NCBI RefSeq assembly: GCF_043290135.1
Contig: NC_134707.1
Location: 70,485,906 to 70,549,905 of the forward strand
DNA: 64,000 nt
From: Rhipicephalus microplus
Lineage: Eukaryota > Arthropoda > Arachnida > Ixodida > Ixodidae
Direction of reading: 5' to 3'
Positions 47,465-60,300 of the stretch are shown here, piece by piece. Position numbers and translations under genes: made by a program. The notes under the pieces were generated by a model that was not told the DNA's origin, did not search any database, and saw only the letters and a list, made by a program, of their open reading frames with translations. Positions within the stretch are counted from its first letter, which is position 1; the number at the start of each line of letters is the position of its first letter.

Positions 47465-48010
47465 TATTTATTTATTTATTTATTTTACCCTCAGGGTACA
47501 CAGTACATTTCAGAGGGGAAGGGCATGCACAACAATGAAAAAAACAAGGAATACAAAGCAAATGGCATAAAAATGTTGTCACGAATTGGGGTACAAAGAT
47601 TATTACTCCTAACTCACATCATAATAAAGCAAAGGATAACATAAATTTTATTTTTATTAGATAGTGAAGGCACAAAGCAATACGAAGAAACTGTTCAACA
47701 AAGATACAGGGGGTAATTAGGTAATCATTGTTTTAAGGACATTCTTAAATTGAATGGGTTCATTGATGCTTGTTGTTGTTGCAGGCAGAGAATTGCACAC
47801 ATTACAAGTTCTTGGGAGATATGACTGGGCATATATGTTACTGTGTTGCAATAGGGGACTGTGACTTTTTGTTGGTGATTACGGCGAAGAGAAATGAAGG
47901 GAGCAGCTTGGATTAAACGGCAACGGAGTTTCGGGAACGGAGAACGGATTACAGCAAGCATGAAGTCTACCGAGCGTAAACGGATGCTGTACGGTGTAGC
48001 ACGAGCGCCA
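47465..48010 (-). pseudogene. 3' end of a CR1/Jockey-like LINE
   Basis: The minus strand gives SYLPRTCNVCNSLPATTTS and FKNVLKTMIT before a stop, the usual C-terminal pattern (PRT, WNSLP, FK..L) of these ORF2 proteins. The tail is (AAAT)n, seen as (TTTA)n at 47465-47490. Only the 3' end survives. Confidence 0.7.
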
Positions 48011-48209
48011 GCGTTCGCTAATCAACCAAGTGGTTGTTAACTGCGGCTTCGAATTCCTGTGAAGCTTCTAAACACCCTCCTGGCAATATCTCATGTCGTT
48101 GTAGATTTACTTCGTTCTATGCTTCTATGACTAGCAAATACCAAAAAAAGGAATACTGCACATCCTAAATACACTGGTCCATTTCCCCCCCTTTTATTAG
48201 AAGGAAACC

Positions 48210-48270
48210 AGGCGTATCTCATAATCGTATGGTGGTTTTGGGACGTTAAACCCCACACATCAATTACTAA
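48210..48270 (+). mobile_element. SINE 3' fragment
   Basis: GGTGGTTTTGGGACGTTAAA and CCCCACACATCAATTA are the reverse of the body of the minus-strand copies, so this copy is on the plus strand. Only the 3' ~60 bp remain, as in a 5'-truncated insertion. Confidence 0.85.
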
Positions 48271-48364
48271 TAGGAAATCAGTTACTTGTTTAAATAATGA
48301 ATGGCGTTAAAGAAGCGTGCGCTACTTTAACGCGTTTTGGATTCTCCTACCTATGAACAAAACA

Positions 48365-48990
48365 TTAAAGGGACCCTGCAACACTTTTTGAGAATGCTCA
48401 AAAAATGCTGCCCATCGGTAGTAGAGGCTCCCGACAACACGTGAGTTAAATAATATAGCACAGCACGCAGCCTGGATAAAAGTCAGTTAAAATTTGCTTT
48501 CTCTTCTCTCGACGAATCACCGAATAAGCCCCAAAATCACTCGTACTAAGCCGATGGCTCTATCGCCCATTGGCTGATTTGAACATGGCGCACTTGGTCG
48601 TTACAGAGATTACCACGGGAAACCGTGACTTGTCTACGCATGCGCACTAACACTGAGAAAGCCGCGCATTCGAAGAAAAAAAAAGGAAAAGGTGCTCAAG
48701 GTAACCAGGCGCGCGTGACGTTTTTCTTTGCGCCGGTCATCCCTCCCTGCGCTTAGCTTCCAGCGTTTTCGTCGGGACGAGGGAAGAGAGAACACAATTG
48801 CATCATGCGACGAATCTTTGTAACTTCACTCGCACTAGGCGGAGTCTTAAAATTCTCGCGCCGTTTAATTCGTGAGACAATAAGCTTTTCCAGAGAGTTC
48901 ATTCCATGGTTGCTTGAAAAAGGGTTTGAAGGCACCAATAAACTGCCTTCTTCGTTGTGTGGTCAACGACAAGTTTACTGTTTTTTATCA
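48365..48990. repeat. Dispersed repeat edge beginning TTAAAGGGACCC
   Basis: The string TTAAAGGGACCCTGCAACAC looks like the terminal sequence of a common tick repeat, by recollection only. The matching inverted end is not present, so the element is incomplete or not of that type. The plus frame at 48805-49053 lies inside it and has no known motif. Confidence 0.4.
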
Positions 48991-49344
48991 CCTTTTCTCC
49001 CTCTTTTTATGTACAGGGTAGCTAACCGGAGGTTCGCGCTGCTTAACCTTTAGTCACTCGTTGACCTTTTGCATCAGCTTCAGTGTATGGTGGCATGTCA
49101 CCTGACAGTCAAGTTGGTTTAGTGTAAGTAAAGTACAGCTAAGTTGTTAAATGTATTTTTCACCAATGGAAGGTCATGGCATGTGTGAGTGCCCACCTGC
49201 TTGGTCACGACGTAGGATATAGCAATATCAAAATACTAAATAAATTGAATATGCAATCACATATCGACGTTTAGGTCATTTGATCATTAATTGCCTATAC
49301 AGTCTGTGTATTTAGATTGAGATAAACAAATAAGTTCTTGATCA

Positions 49345-49450
49345 GTATTTAAAAAGTATATTAAAAATATATATTTATAAGATATATTGTAACATATATT
49401 ATAATATTAATAATATTTATAATATATATAGTATATTTCAAATATATAGT
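49345..49450. repeat. AT-rich low-complexity tract
   Basis: About 100 bp composed almost only of A and T, bounding the inverted two-part repeat. Confidence 0.85.
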
Positions 49451-49626
49451 CCTAGCGAAATGGCCACGAGCACGCCATGAGCATGGTATGTTGTCATGTT
49501 CTTACATGACACGCGGGCCAGGATAATCATGTTTGCAGCAGCAACATATTTCGTCATCGATTTACGTCACGTAATGCCGAATTTGGTATACGTGGAGCTA
49601 GCGAAATGGCCGCGAGCACATCATGA

Positions 49627-49978
49627 AGGGTCCAATGTACTCCAATGTAGCGTTTACGCACGCGCACGCTGGGCACAGCCGCGCTAGGTTAGCAAAACGC
49701 GAGCACTCTATAGTCTGACGCCAGGTGCGACCAGCGTCCTTCGGCGCAGCCCGACGGCTACCTGCGCGAAATGCGACATGCTGCATTCCGCGCTGTTTCG
49801 TTACCCAGACAACACTGCGTCTCCCTCTTTTCGTGACAGGGGGACGCCGGACGTGCTGAAACACGCATGCTTCCATGGCAGGACCAGCACCTGGCGTGGC
49901 AACGCCGGCGTGACGTGACAAATTGAACGTCGGCGTGCACGCGCACCGCATCACGTCGCAATGTATTGGCGCCTTGAC
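49627..49978. mobile_element. GC-rich insertion inside a 147-bp monomer
   Basis: The monomer sequence stops after GCACATCATGA and resumes at TGGCATGTATTCATG. The intervening ~350 bp is GC-rich, unrelated to the monomers, and starts with a near-duplicated CCAATGTACTCCAATGTA. It is probably a separate inserted repeat. No clear target-site duplication or terminal repeat was found. Confidence 0.55.
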
Positions 49979-50861
49979 TGTGGCATGTATTCATGTTTTC
50001 ACACGACACGCATCTCATGATTATCATGTTTGCACCACTCGCATACCTTTGTCATCCATTGACATCCCGTTATACCAAAATTCGCATATGTGAAGCTGGC
50101 GAAACGACCGTGAGCGCATCATCAGCGTGGCATGTAGTCATGTTGTGAGATGACACGCATGTCTTGATTATCATGTTCGGATGTGTCATTTATCTATGTC
50201 GTCCATTCGCGTCGCGTAATACCGAAGTTTATACATGTGAAGCTAGCGAAACGGCCGCGAGCGCATCATGAGCTTAGCATGTAGTCTTGTTGTTACATGA
50301 CAGGCATCTCATGTTTAGCACATTTGCACCAGTATCATACCCTCATCATCCATTCACGTCCCGTAATACCAAATATGGTATAAGTTAAGCAAGCGAAACG
50401 GCCACCAGTGCATCATGAGCATGGCATGTAGTCATGTTGTTACATGAACACACATCTGATGATTATCATGTTTGCACCAGTCACATACATTCGTCATTCA
50501 TTCACGTGCTGTAATATCAAATGTGGTATATGTGACGCTAGAGAAACGGCCACAAGCGCATCATGAGCGTGGCATAAAGTCATGTTACGTGACACGCATG
50601 TCATGATTTTCATGTTATAGGGTCTGTCGCTTGTGTGCGCCATGCAATCATACAATACAACAACAGCTTTGCAACATGCCATGTGAACGAAACCACCGCA
50701 CGAGCTGCAGGAGCAGGAAATTTAAATAATAACATTCGTGACATACATGTGATGATTTTCAAGTTATGACTAGTCAAATATGTTCTTCATACAGTCATGT
50801 TATGCCATACCAACCTTGGTATCGTTACCATTGTCGAAACGGCCAGGAGAGCTAGAAGTCG

Positions 50862-50867
<6 letters not shown>

Positions 50868-50940
<73 letters not shown>
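50868..50940. repeat. (ATAG)n microsatellite
   Basis: About 18 units; the reverse-strand equivalent of the (TATC)n array at 6733-7052. Confidence 0.98.
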
Positions 50941-50941
<1 letters not shown>

Positions 50942-50981
50942 CTAAAGTCGCGCAAGTTCGCTAAGAATTGCTTCGCATTTA

Positions 50982-53775
50982 GAAATTATGTTCTGACTAA
51001 TAAGCGTTAACTGTGATTACTTCTCTTTAATTTAGCTCCACGACATATTGAGTGAAGCTTGCGGTTAGGAACGAATAAGCCGTAGCCTACACAAACACAG
51101 GTTTCATCTCGCCGCTGCAGATACATCTGCTTGAATCCGTTTGCAGACGGAGATTCTTGCGAATACATTGTTATTTTTATTTTCATAAGCAGAACCTTCG
51201 TTCAGTGAGGTGTTCCGCGAATATCTAAATTTAAATATGCAGCACAAAAAACGCCTGATTGCTGATGCCCGCAGTAGGGCGGCTTTGTTAGATTCAATAC
51301 CACCGGTTAATTTTGAATGAACTTAGGCTGATGATAGCTGGTAAGTGATGCCAACTTATATCAAGGAGTAACGTTGAAAGGTTTCAATTTTTCACTGTCT
51401 TAGCTACTTGATAACTTGAACAATAATATTTCTTATATTCGTATCTCTCTTTATCGTGAAACTTCTAATATACATAACATAAATCTGTTTGGTAAAACTA
51501 AACCGATATATTATGAGTTTATCTAACGCATGTGACAAAAAGAGTACATTCGCGAAAGGCTATAGGAACGCGAGGCAGAACGCAAAAGTAACGGATAAGG
51601 AGATGTAAACAGAAGACATTGTGTAAATGAATAAATTATAGGAGAGGAAGTGTACGCTTCGAACATAAGCAACTGAAAAAGCTCTTCGCACTTACACCAA
51701 TAACTCACCATTTCTTGCAGTGCTTGTTTTGTTTTCGATGTCTGTCTTCATAAAGAAAAATGCGTCCTGTAGACACACTATCGTTATTTTCTGAAACTCA
51801 ACAAACTACAACAAGACTTTGCTGTCTGACTGTGACTTCGTTGATTTCACCAGAAATGAAGGGTGAAGTGATAGGTTTTATTTTTATCTTATACCGTTAC
51901 AACCACGTTGTACGTGCTCGCTGTGAATTCGATAGAACGAGTTTTTATATTAGCGGTACACAGGTTACAATAGTAGGTTACAAGCAGGTTACTATAGCAA
52001 GTAGGCCTACGTGAAATCGCAACGGTTCTCTGATAAAGAAGACTATGGCGCAAGTGGTGCTAGTGTTCTTGAACGTATGTATGTGACTTTTGTTCGTTCT
52101 TCATATCAACAGTTTGCCAGTCGTTCTTTACCTTTAAGATAGGTAAACACTCAAGTTACACTCAAAATTCGTCTTTACATATATCGAGACATTCCTGGTG
52201 AGAATGAATAGTCCAAAAGTTCCTTAATTTCCTTAGTTATACACTAGTTATAGTGAATTACTTATAGGAAAAAATGAAAAAAAGAACAAAAAATATTCGT
52301 ATAAACATTTCATGTTCATGATGAACATAAAATGCCAGGACATCCGATACCTCCGACCTCTTTCGCACGTGTTCTAGAAGATTGCATCAAAGCGGTGTGT
52401 TCATTTTCAAGAGGCCAAAATGAACCATTTTTCTGGGTACAAAAATGAAGCTACCGCTACCTTGTAGAATCAAATATTGGCTTAGGTTGCCTAAAACGCT
52501 GTTTGTGAATGTGGTCAAAACCTGCATGTGTCTGTTGAATCTTTGACGTGATTTATACATAGTATCTATGCACAGTTCGGTGCATGCGTTTATGGACAGA
52601 AAGCCTTCATTGATCCTTGCACTATCTTCTGCTTGAAAGAAATCTTACTACAGCATGAGAGCTGTGCTTCCCGCAAGTATCGGGAAGCAACCGAGAAATC
52701 TGTGACACTAGTGACAATAGAATGCAACATCTGTATGATGAAACGCTTTGTGAAGACACGTAATGTGGTAGGGCTCTTTTTTCTTTCTTACAACCTCAAG
52801 CCACACAGTTTGCAAAAAATGTCCGGAGCAAAATGTGCGGCTACATTTGTGACCGGAACGGAGCAGACGAGGATTTGTGACTGATCCAATACCTCTAGGT
52901 CGCTAAGTTAGGTCGCTAAGTTAGGTCGTAATAAAGAATAATAGATGCGCGTGAATAAATTTCAACGTCTCTTTTGGGTCTTCAGAGGCAAATATAACTT
53001 GGTTTCACTTATCCATCTTTGTAAATGGTTCTTGGATTTGTGTCACTAGTACAAGTGCAATGAAAGTGATACCGTGAAAAACGTGGCTAAGTCGTTCTCA
53101 ATACGTGTGCCTCAGCGATAGCCCACGGTATTCTGGATCTGACGTGAGCGATAAAGAAAGCAAAAAGCAGAAATGTGTAGTTAGTAACCAGGGAGGTCAT
53201 GAGGCAATATGTTCGAATAGATGATGTGCACTGAATTGGACTACGATTGAGAGAAAGGCATCGACTGGAATAATCGAATTATAACGACTAGCACGCTATT
53301 TTTCTTAGCAGCTGTGGTGCCTTCGTTAATCTGGTTTATTTTGCGTGCTTGACAAGCTTGCGTTGTGTTCCGTTGTGCACGTCGTTCAAATTTGTTCGTT
53401 ATAGCGGATATTGCTTGAGTAGCTGCTCTGCGACTCTGAATGAATACATTCATAAATTTTTAATCGTGAAAAAAACAACGTATCGAGATGACAAGTCAGA
53501 TATGATGTATTTTGGCAGTGTAATTGAGCTGATATATTGTGTGTTGGGGAATCATGTGATTCAATACTGAGTTACAAATAATCAATTAAAACAGAAAACA
53601 GATTTAGATTGCTGGAAATATGTTTGCTTCGTAGACACTTCGTTTCCAAGATTGTATGCGTCCTAAACCTATATTTATCTAAACGTGAAAAAAATATTAG
53701 GTGCGTGGTTATATTTTATAACTTGGGTAAATGCCGCAACAACACTGATACCTGGCGCTGATGCCTATGGATATT
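50982..53775. other. Unassigned AT-rich sequence
   Basis: No gene or element is recognised. A 13-bp unit (GGTCGCTAAGTTA) repeats at 52900-52927. The frames at 51760-52014 and 52633-52884 have no known motif. Confidence 0.45.
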
Positions 53776-54370
53776 TCACACGGGACTCGCTCTCTGGATT
53801 CCGTGACGACCAGTTGCGCCCCCGCGATCTTAGACGACAACGCAACACTGGCCGACTGGGTTCCCCCTACGCCATCTCCTCTCCCCGACATGAACTCTCA
53901 CTGAGTTGGGCCCCGTCCTCGAACTCCTTTGATTGATTGATATGTAGGGTTTAACGTCCCAAAACCACCATACGATTAGGAGAGATGCCATAGTGGAGGG
54001 CTCCGGAAATTTTGACCGGCTGGGGTTCTTTCTCGTGCGCCCAAATCTGAGCACACGGGCCTACAGCATTTCCGCCTCCATCTGAAATGCAGCCGCCGCA
54101 GCCGGGATTTGATCCCGTGACCTGCGCGTCAGCAGCCGAGTACCCTAGCCAGTAGACCACCGCGGCGGGGCGTCTTCGGACTCCTGCGACCATGTCAACC
54201 TTTCCTGTCTTCTCTTTACTTCCGTCGCTCCCTGTCCCTGCGCCTCGCTCTCTCCTTCCTCCATATATACTTTTTAATCCTATCTTTTTATTTCCTCCTT
54301 ACCCCCATTCCTTGTGAGCTACTGTTGAGGTGTCGCACTCTGATGCAGACAGTTAGGGTGCTCACTTTTC
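53776..54370 (+). other. Retrotransposon-like C/T-rich region holding a SINE
   Basis: Outside the SINE, the sequence is C-rich and then pyrimidine-rich, with GTGAGCTACTGTTGAGGTGT and CAGACAGTTAGGGTGCTCAC. This resembles untranslated sequence of tick non-LTR retrotransposons as I remember it. No domain can be read, so the identity is uncertain. Confidence 0.35.
53929..54171 (-). mobile_element. tRNA-derived SINE (Ruka-like), full length
   Basis: The minus strand begins CCCCGCCGCGGTGGTCTACT, which includes an A-box-like TGGTCTACTGG. A B box in CACGGGATCAAATCCCGGC, the body and a (CAAT)n tail follow. A 14-bp imperfect duplication flanks it: GTCCTCGAACTCCT at 53915-53928 and GTCTTCGGACTCCT at 54172-54185. 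RNA polymerase III boxes are recognisable. This is the best-preserved head among the four copies. Confidence 0.92.
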
Positions 54371-57300
54371 TCTTTTTTTCCCTTTAAGAATCATATAAAG
54401 ATATTATACACAAGTTCGTAACCAATGGCGCTGTTCTTTTTATAATTATTTTGCTCACGAACCTGATCCTACAGTCTAAATACCAGACTGAGGGGTGCGA
54501 AAGTACTTCTATGCTACTGGCAAGCCTGTTAAGATAATTGTTGTGCCTGACACACTCCCGGCGGAAGCGCTGATGCCCGAACATTCTTTACGTAACAATG
54601 TTTTCAGAAGTACCAATTCTGTAATTGGGCCCTGAGATTCGTGCCCGACATGCAGTACCGTTATCTGGCACCTTGAAGAAGCCTTTTACCTTTTCATTTT
54701 GCACTAGCAGCCGCATTACTGTCAAAAGATGAGCATGACATCATACCTGTCCGCAATATATGAACTTTGGTAGCCCCAGTTGCCTAACTCCATGAACACG
54801 CATATTTCATCTACATCCTGCATGCCGCACGCTCTGTATGTCCTTGCTCCTTCGTTCGTCGCAGTCAATGTAATCAGTATTGCGTAACATAACTGTGTAG
54901 GCTGCGAGTGACGCAATAAGAGCACGATCGAAGCGACGTCCTCTTTGCGAAACCATGCTAGTCTGCGTGTATGTGCCTTCCTCGGTATGTGACGAAATCG
55001 CTTTCACACGAGAGCCTGCAGCGGAAAGCAAGGCGTTAACGTAACCGCAAAGGTAGCCGGAGACTCGGCTGAATCGTGCATCATGGAGATCGCACCTGAA
55101 TCAACTATATGTGGTGTATATACGCCAGCGCTTCATTTGGGAACGTTCCTCTTCCAGGTGGAACCAAAGTCTGCTTTCAGCATTCGCCAGTACCTCAGAG
55201 AATATGCCGTTCTCCTGATCTGTCACATATACGGGGCACGAACACTTACTTTTCAGCACATCGAAGGGAGCGAACCCTTAGGAAGGAGAGAAGCTGCAGC
55301 ACTAGAAATGCCTATAAAGATTATTGTAGGCTTTCCTGTGGCTTCGCCAAATCCTGCCGGAGGCATAATGTAAAAAGCTGATTTTATCCCGTCCACAGAA
55401 AAACATAGGTGTATCCAGCGAAAAGTGCACCGAATCATCATGTGTACTACCGTTAGATCTTTGCAATGGCGGGCTTATATTCGTATTAGCCATGTCACAG
55501 CGTACTTATGACAATAAAATACAGCCATGCCAATCATGCAATTCACCACTGCCCTAAATTTACAAAGTAAATCTCGTATAAATGAAAGAGCTAATCTATC
55601 TCTTTCTAATTCCAGGCAATGCTGTTCGTTATCTGATGCATTAGTAACTTTTATATCACAAGATGTGCACTACATGCATTATAATAACAGCTGTTACGTC
55701 AGGCTGATGGCGAGCATGAAGGCTACTAAATAGGACCGAGGTCTGCGTGATAATGAAAAGAAGACCAGGCAAAGTACTTGACTCTTATGTTTGACTAAAG
55801 CCATTCCACATGGAATGTTTCTTGGAATTCATATTTCCTTCAGTTATTCTGTTATTTCGTGCATGGTTACGTGTCCACAGCTACACTTTATTTTTTCTTA
55901 CAGGGCGCAATAATTTTCCAGTCTTGAAATACCGAGTGACTGAAGGACTTTCAGACATTATTTTTGTGAATGTATTATTTCTCGCCGCCATAAGAGTCCC
56001 CCGCAGTCTTGAGGTGTTTAGAATTTCTTCCTTCGTGGATCTTCTATATTTGTTTCGGCAAACAATAAATTAAATACAAAGAAAAATAAACTATACAGTA
56101 GAAACGAGAGTCGACTTTCATGTCCCAAAAAAGGACGTTGGGAAGTTTACAAAATGAAATCCGCGGAAAATCAGCTCAGTAATAAAAAAAAGACAAGATT
56201 ATTAACACGATCCACGCAAGACTAATAGACCCAGCGCTTGAATTTTCAGGACCGAGCATACCTCTACGGATAAGAAATTAGAGGAAGCTACTGCACGTTT
56301 TGTCCTAATGAAGAGATGGGCAAAGCGAAATTTAGTTATTTCGTAACAGAAAAGTAGAGAAAGCAGGAGCAATCATGAATGAGCAGTATAATGCCGATGT
56401 TGTAACGTTTGAGTCGGCGACTACAGTGATGCATTGTTCCCTTTACTTCTAGAAATAAGTTAGTTATTACATTATCTATCTCTCAAAAGTTGGAAATAAT
56501 AAAGCCCAGAGGAAATTTGTCGTATTTGTAAGACCTTCCGCATTTCGTCTGCTCATTTGTTCGCATTTCTACAGCGGTGGGATTGAAAAGCAAAAAAGTT
56601 ATAAAGAGAGTTGAATGGGCAAAACCTTGTGCGTTCTTTTCGGTCCATTATACGGAACTTCTGGGGTACGAAAAGCTGGCGGTAAGAGACAGCACACCAA
56701 TATGATAAAGGTAATGTTTAAATTTACTTTTGGAGTTCTTAGAAAAGATTTTTTCTTTCTTCTTTGAGAAAAAGCAATACGCGCTTGCGGCTACATCATA
56801 GCAGGCGCGTCCTATAGAAAAGAAAACCTAAGATTCTCGTCATCGTTAAATCATCTATCGTAGAAAATGAAGCAGAATCTGAATCACGTATTCTGTAGGC
56901 TAGGAAGATAAAATAGCAGTTCCTTGTATTCTGGCGGCTATGTGATCGGCGGAAATCAATTGGGAAAATTTTTCTTGTGCTGACTTAAGCTGGTAGCGGA
57001 CTCATATATTTTGTAGAAAGTGGTACAAACGGCTGAAAAAGTAGAGACAGCGCTATTGCACAGGAAATCATTGGACGGTGTACGTATATGTTTCGCAGAA
57101 CAGCAGCGTGTACGTAGGAAACGAACAGAGCAGCGCCACACATTAGTAATCATGTTAAGCGTACGCCTACACTGTATCTCTCTTTTCCGAGGGGTCCATT
57201 AATTCCCCATGAAACACGTCAAAAACCTAAATTAATTCAGCTTCCAGCGCATGACAACGGCTGCTGACGCTGAACTACTTAAACACTTTTTTAAATTGCT

Positions 57301-60300
57301 AAGTCTGTTACGAGCCTATTAGGCATGTTCGAGAAGTGACAGTGGTACGCGGTGGGACACTGTCACTGAAATATTCTGCAGCGGCCACCAGGCTTGAAAA
57401 AAATTTCTCTTCCAACGCTGCGTCAAACCGACTTTCATTTAACTAATACGTTGAGACTTATGAAAGGGAGTGATACTTAAGGCTTAACACCAGATATCGG
57501 TGTGTACCCTAGCAGACATGCTAAGGTAAATGTGATTAATTCAGCGAAGGAAATAAAAACAGCTCACTATACACAAGATGTATCGAATTTCAACCACTGT
57601 TTCTTTGGAAGAACTTGTTCCCATATTACATCGCTTATGTCTGTACAATATGAGCAGCGGTACAGTATTTTGCCTTTCGGGCCAACTGGTGTAGTGCGTT
57701 ATCTTGACGGTTGCTGTTTCAGTGTTGTTGAATGAAGAAACACGATGTGCTTCCCAGCAAAGCCATAATTACAGTCCTACCTTCCATATATTACGTTCCT
57801 ACTTTTCATATTGCAATCACTGCACTGCGCTGCACATGTCACACCCACACCTTCTTTTTCTGCGTCTCGGTGTCGTGCATTTTCTTATTGCTCGAAGTTG
57901 TAATTGTGTACGAGGATGTCATTTGTCTTTCTGTATACGTTTTTTTTTTCAGAGTGTGTATACGCTTTGCTGCCTGTGGGCGTTATGTTCATTGATGAAA
58001 AGTAGAGCTTACAAAACAGGAACGATTCTCTCTCACGCCATATTTCACCATCGTACACATAAAAAAACACTCCAATATGTGCAAAGCGGAATGTTTTTCT
58101 TTAATTAGAACGTTTCATCCATGCTGCAACATACTTCCACGTTTTTTTTTTCAAGTGGCATCTCTTTCAGCTTTTTCATGGCTTCATTGTGGCTTGGCTT
58201 ATTATGGCAAGAAAAATAATAATGCGTAAATAAATAGGTACATATTTCTGGGTGGGAAGAAGAGAATTCGCACGCAACCTCTAAACCTTCGTGACCCGCA
58301 GTGTGTTGTGGAATAGAATCAATAAATCTATAATGTCATTCTCAATTCCGGCTCGCCGAGCACATCTACAGTTGTCCAGATGCACCCTGGTAGAGGGGGC
58401 CTTAGTTCTAGTTTTATTTGCAGTTGTGCGCTTTAGAGAGACGCCAAAAATTGTCACGCATGTACTCACAAACATAAGAAAACTATCACTGGGAAGTCTG
58501 CATCCGACATGTCGGTGTAATTAGGTGATGCTTCTGCAGAAATAATGAAAAAAAAAACCTTCATAAATCCATGAGCTAGAAGAGTTTTTCTCGATGTGCG
58601 CTCGCAGAAATCACTTTATAGAGTACCAAAAACATGTATATGAATATATGATCCGCCTAGACCCCAAGACCGGGAAAAAATTTAATTATTTTTCTCCGAG
58701 TTCTTGTTTTTGACATTAAGGCCGTAATCAACATATATATAGAATACCTTACCGGAAATTGAGTTGCGAATTCAGACGTACAGAACAAGAAAAAAAAGTG
58801 GCATTTAAGTGGTCGGATGAGAATCCATTTCATTTTCCCAAGAGTAATGTGAAATATGATGTTCATTAGCTAGAATACTGAGGCATGTATATAAACGACG
58901 AGCGATGAATTGTGGTAGCTGGCATTGATGGATTTGTTGGAGCACGCATGATTTCCCGAGGCGTTCGCAACAGTACGATGTGTAAATATTCAAAAAGATG
59001 TAAAAATAGGTTTCCAAGGATACAAAAATTGTCGCGTGTTTTTCCACACCTTTGCTGCAGTTTTCTTTGTTCAGGCAGATAATAACTTACAGAATTAGTA
59101 AAATAAAAACCAACTTTACTTTTGGTGTGTATTTTTTTTTCTGCAAGCAAATATTCCGCAGTTTTTCTCGCCAGAAATATGTTACAGCATGCGCAGTAAT
59201 GCACTTCCGCAACTGAACTTCGTTGAGGGAACCGATTTCTTTTGCTTTGATGCCACTGTTTACGAACACTTTTTTTGTAGCATCTACCACCTGTGCGTAT
59301 GGTCACTTACCTTCTCATGCTAACGCATTTCCAGCCGAGAAATTTGGACGAGGTGGTGCTATACTTTGTCTGCTTATGTAGGTTATAATAAACCGTGTAA
59401 TATTTCGACCGTGCCAAGCTTGGTTAACCTCCCCGTCTTTCCTCTGTATTTCTCTCTCTCTTTATGTACTATTTCGGCTTGTTTTATATAATATGGTGTA
59501 AACAGTCTTGATCACTTGCGATGTTTGAAAAGTTTGCGGTACTCATGTTGTAGTGTATTTGGGCATTTTATGACCATCCAATCACATGGAGGTGATTTAA
59601 AGAAGCTGAAGTAATTAAAATCCAACCATTTACCACTAAAAAAGCTTGAAATACGTGAACAAGTTTAAGTACGAAATAGGGAAAAAAGACTCCGTTGCGC
59701 ATATAAATGAGACTGCGCCAAGCACTAAATGACAATCGTGATTAAAAGTCCTTGGAAGTAGCCACTATGCCGTGAAAACAAAAGATGAATAACAATCTTA
59801 TCAAGGATCGGTGAGGAAGCGTGCGTCAAGGTTCCGACACAGAAATTTTTTTATTGTGTTGGCAAGAACTACTTGTGGGTCTCCTTAACCCTGATGTCAA
59901 CAAGCGACATAATATTTTACTTTGTGAAATATAATTGAACTCTTTCATATTTATTTGGAACAATCCCGAAGTTGACCGCATTGCTCTTTGGAAATACATT
60001 AACGTTTTTATACGACCAATGTTATGCACGGTAAAATATAGTGTTGGCTAATAATATTATGAAGGCACCATCGGGGTACGCATACTACTCCGTCTATAAT
60101 ACCGGAGCGTAACTCTCTACAAGCTACTATACTTTCACTTTTGTTTCTCCATCTCCCCACATTACCTTTCACGTGCAAGTTACTTTTATTTACATTGATA
60201 TGAAGTAGATATACTTCATTGCAGACATTTTGTACTGTGTGTGTTGTAACCATAACATTTAGAAAAAAAAAAGAGTACCTAGAGTTAACATACGATTTAC

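Larger units (their letters stand above)
49451..50981 (-). mobile_element. Two-part repeat unit, copy 2 (inverted)
   Basis: Read on the minus strand this repeats copy 1: the leader TTAGCGAACTT (50958-50968), (TATC)n (50868-50940), a head with TTTCGACAATGGTAACGATA, then tandem monomers. Landmarks of the form GACACGCATCTCATGATTAT occur at about 50006, 50152, 50298, 50445 and 50591 (period 146-147 bp), with another at 49506. A ~350-bp GC-rich segment (49627-49978) interrupts one monomer. Confidence 0.78.

Noticed and set aside
48805..49053. 82-codon ORF with a signal-peptide-like start
   Set aside because: It lies in a dispersed repeat edge; its hydrophobic parts have no support from homology or splice context.
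53929..54171. tRNA-like sequence with A and B boxes, considered as a tRNA gene
   Set aside because: The head continues into a SINE body and tail, is flanked by a target-site duplication, and lacks a proper acceptor stem.
55083..55381. Two overlapping 90-96-codon ORFs, considered as a cysteine-containing secreted protein
   Set aside because: There is no signal peptide or regular Cys pattern, and the two frames compete for the same bases. Kept only as a weak candidate within the unassigned interval.
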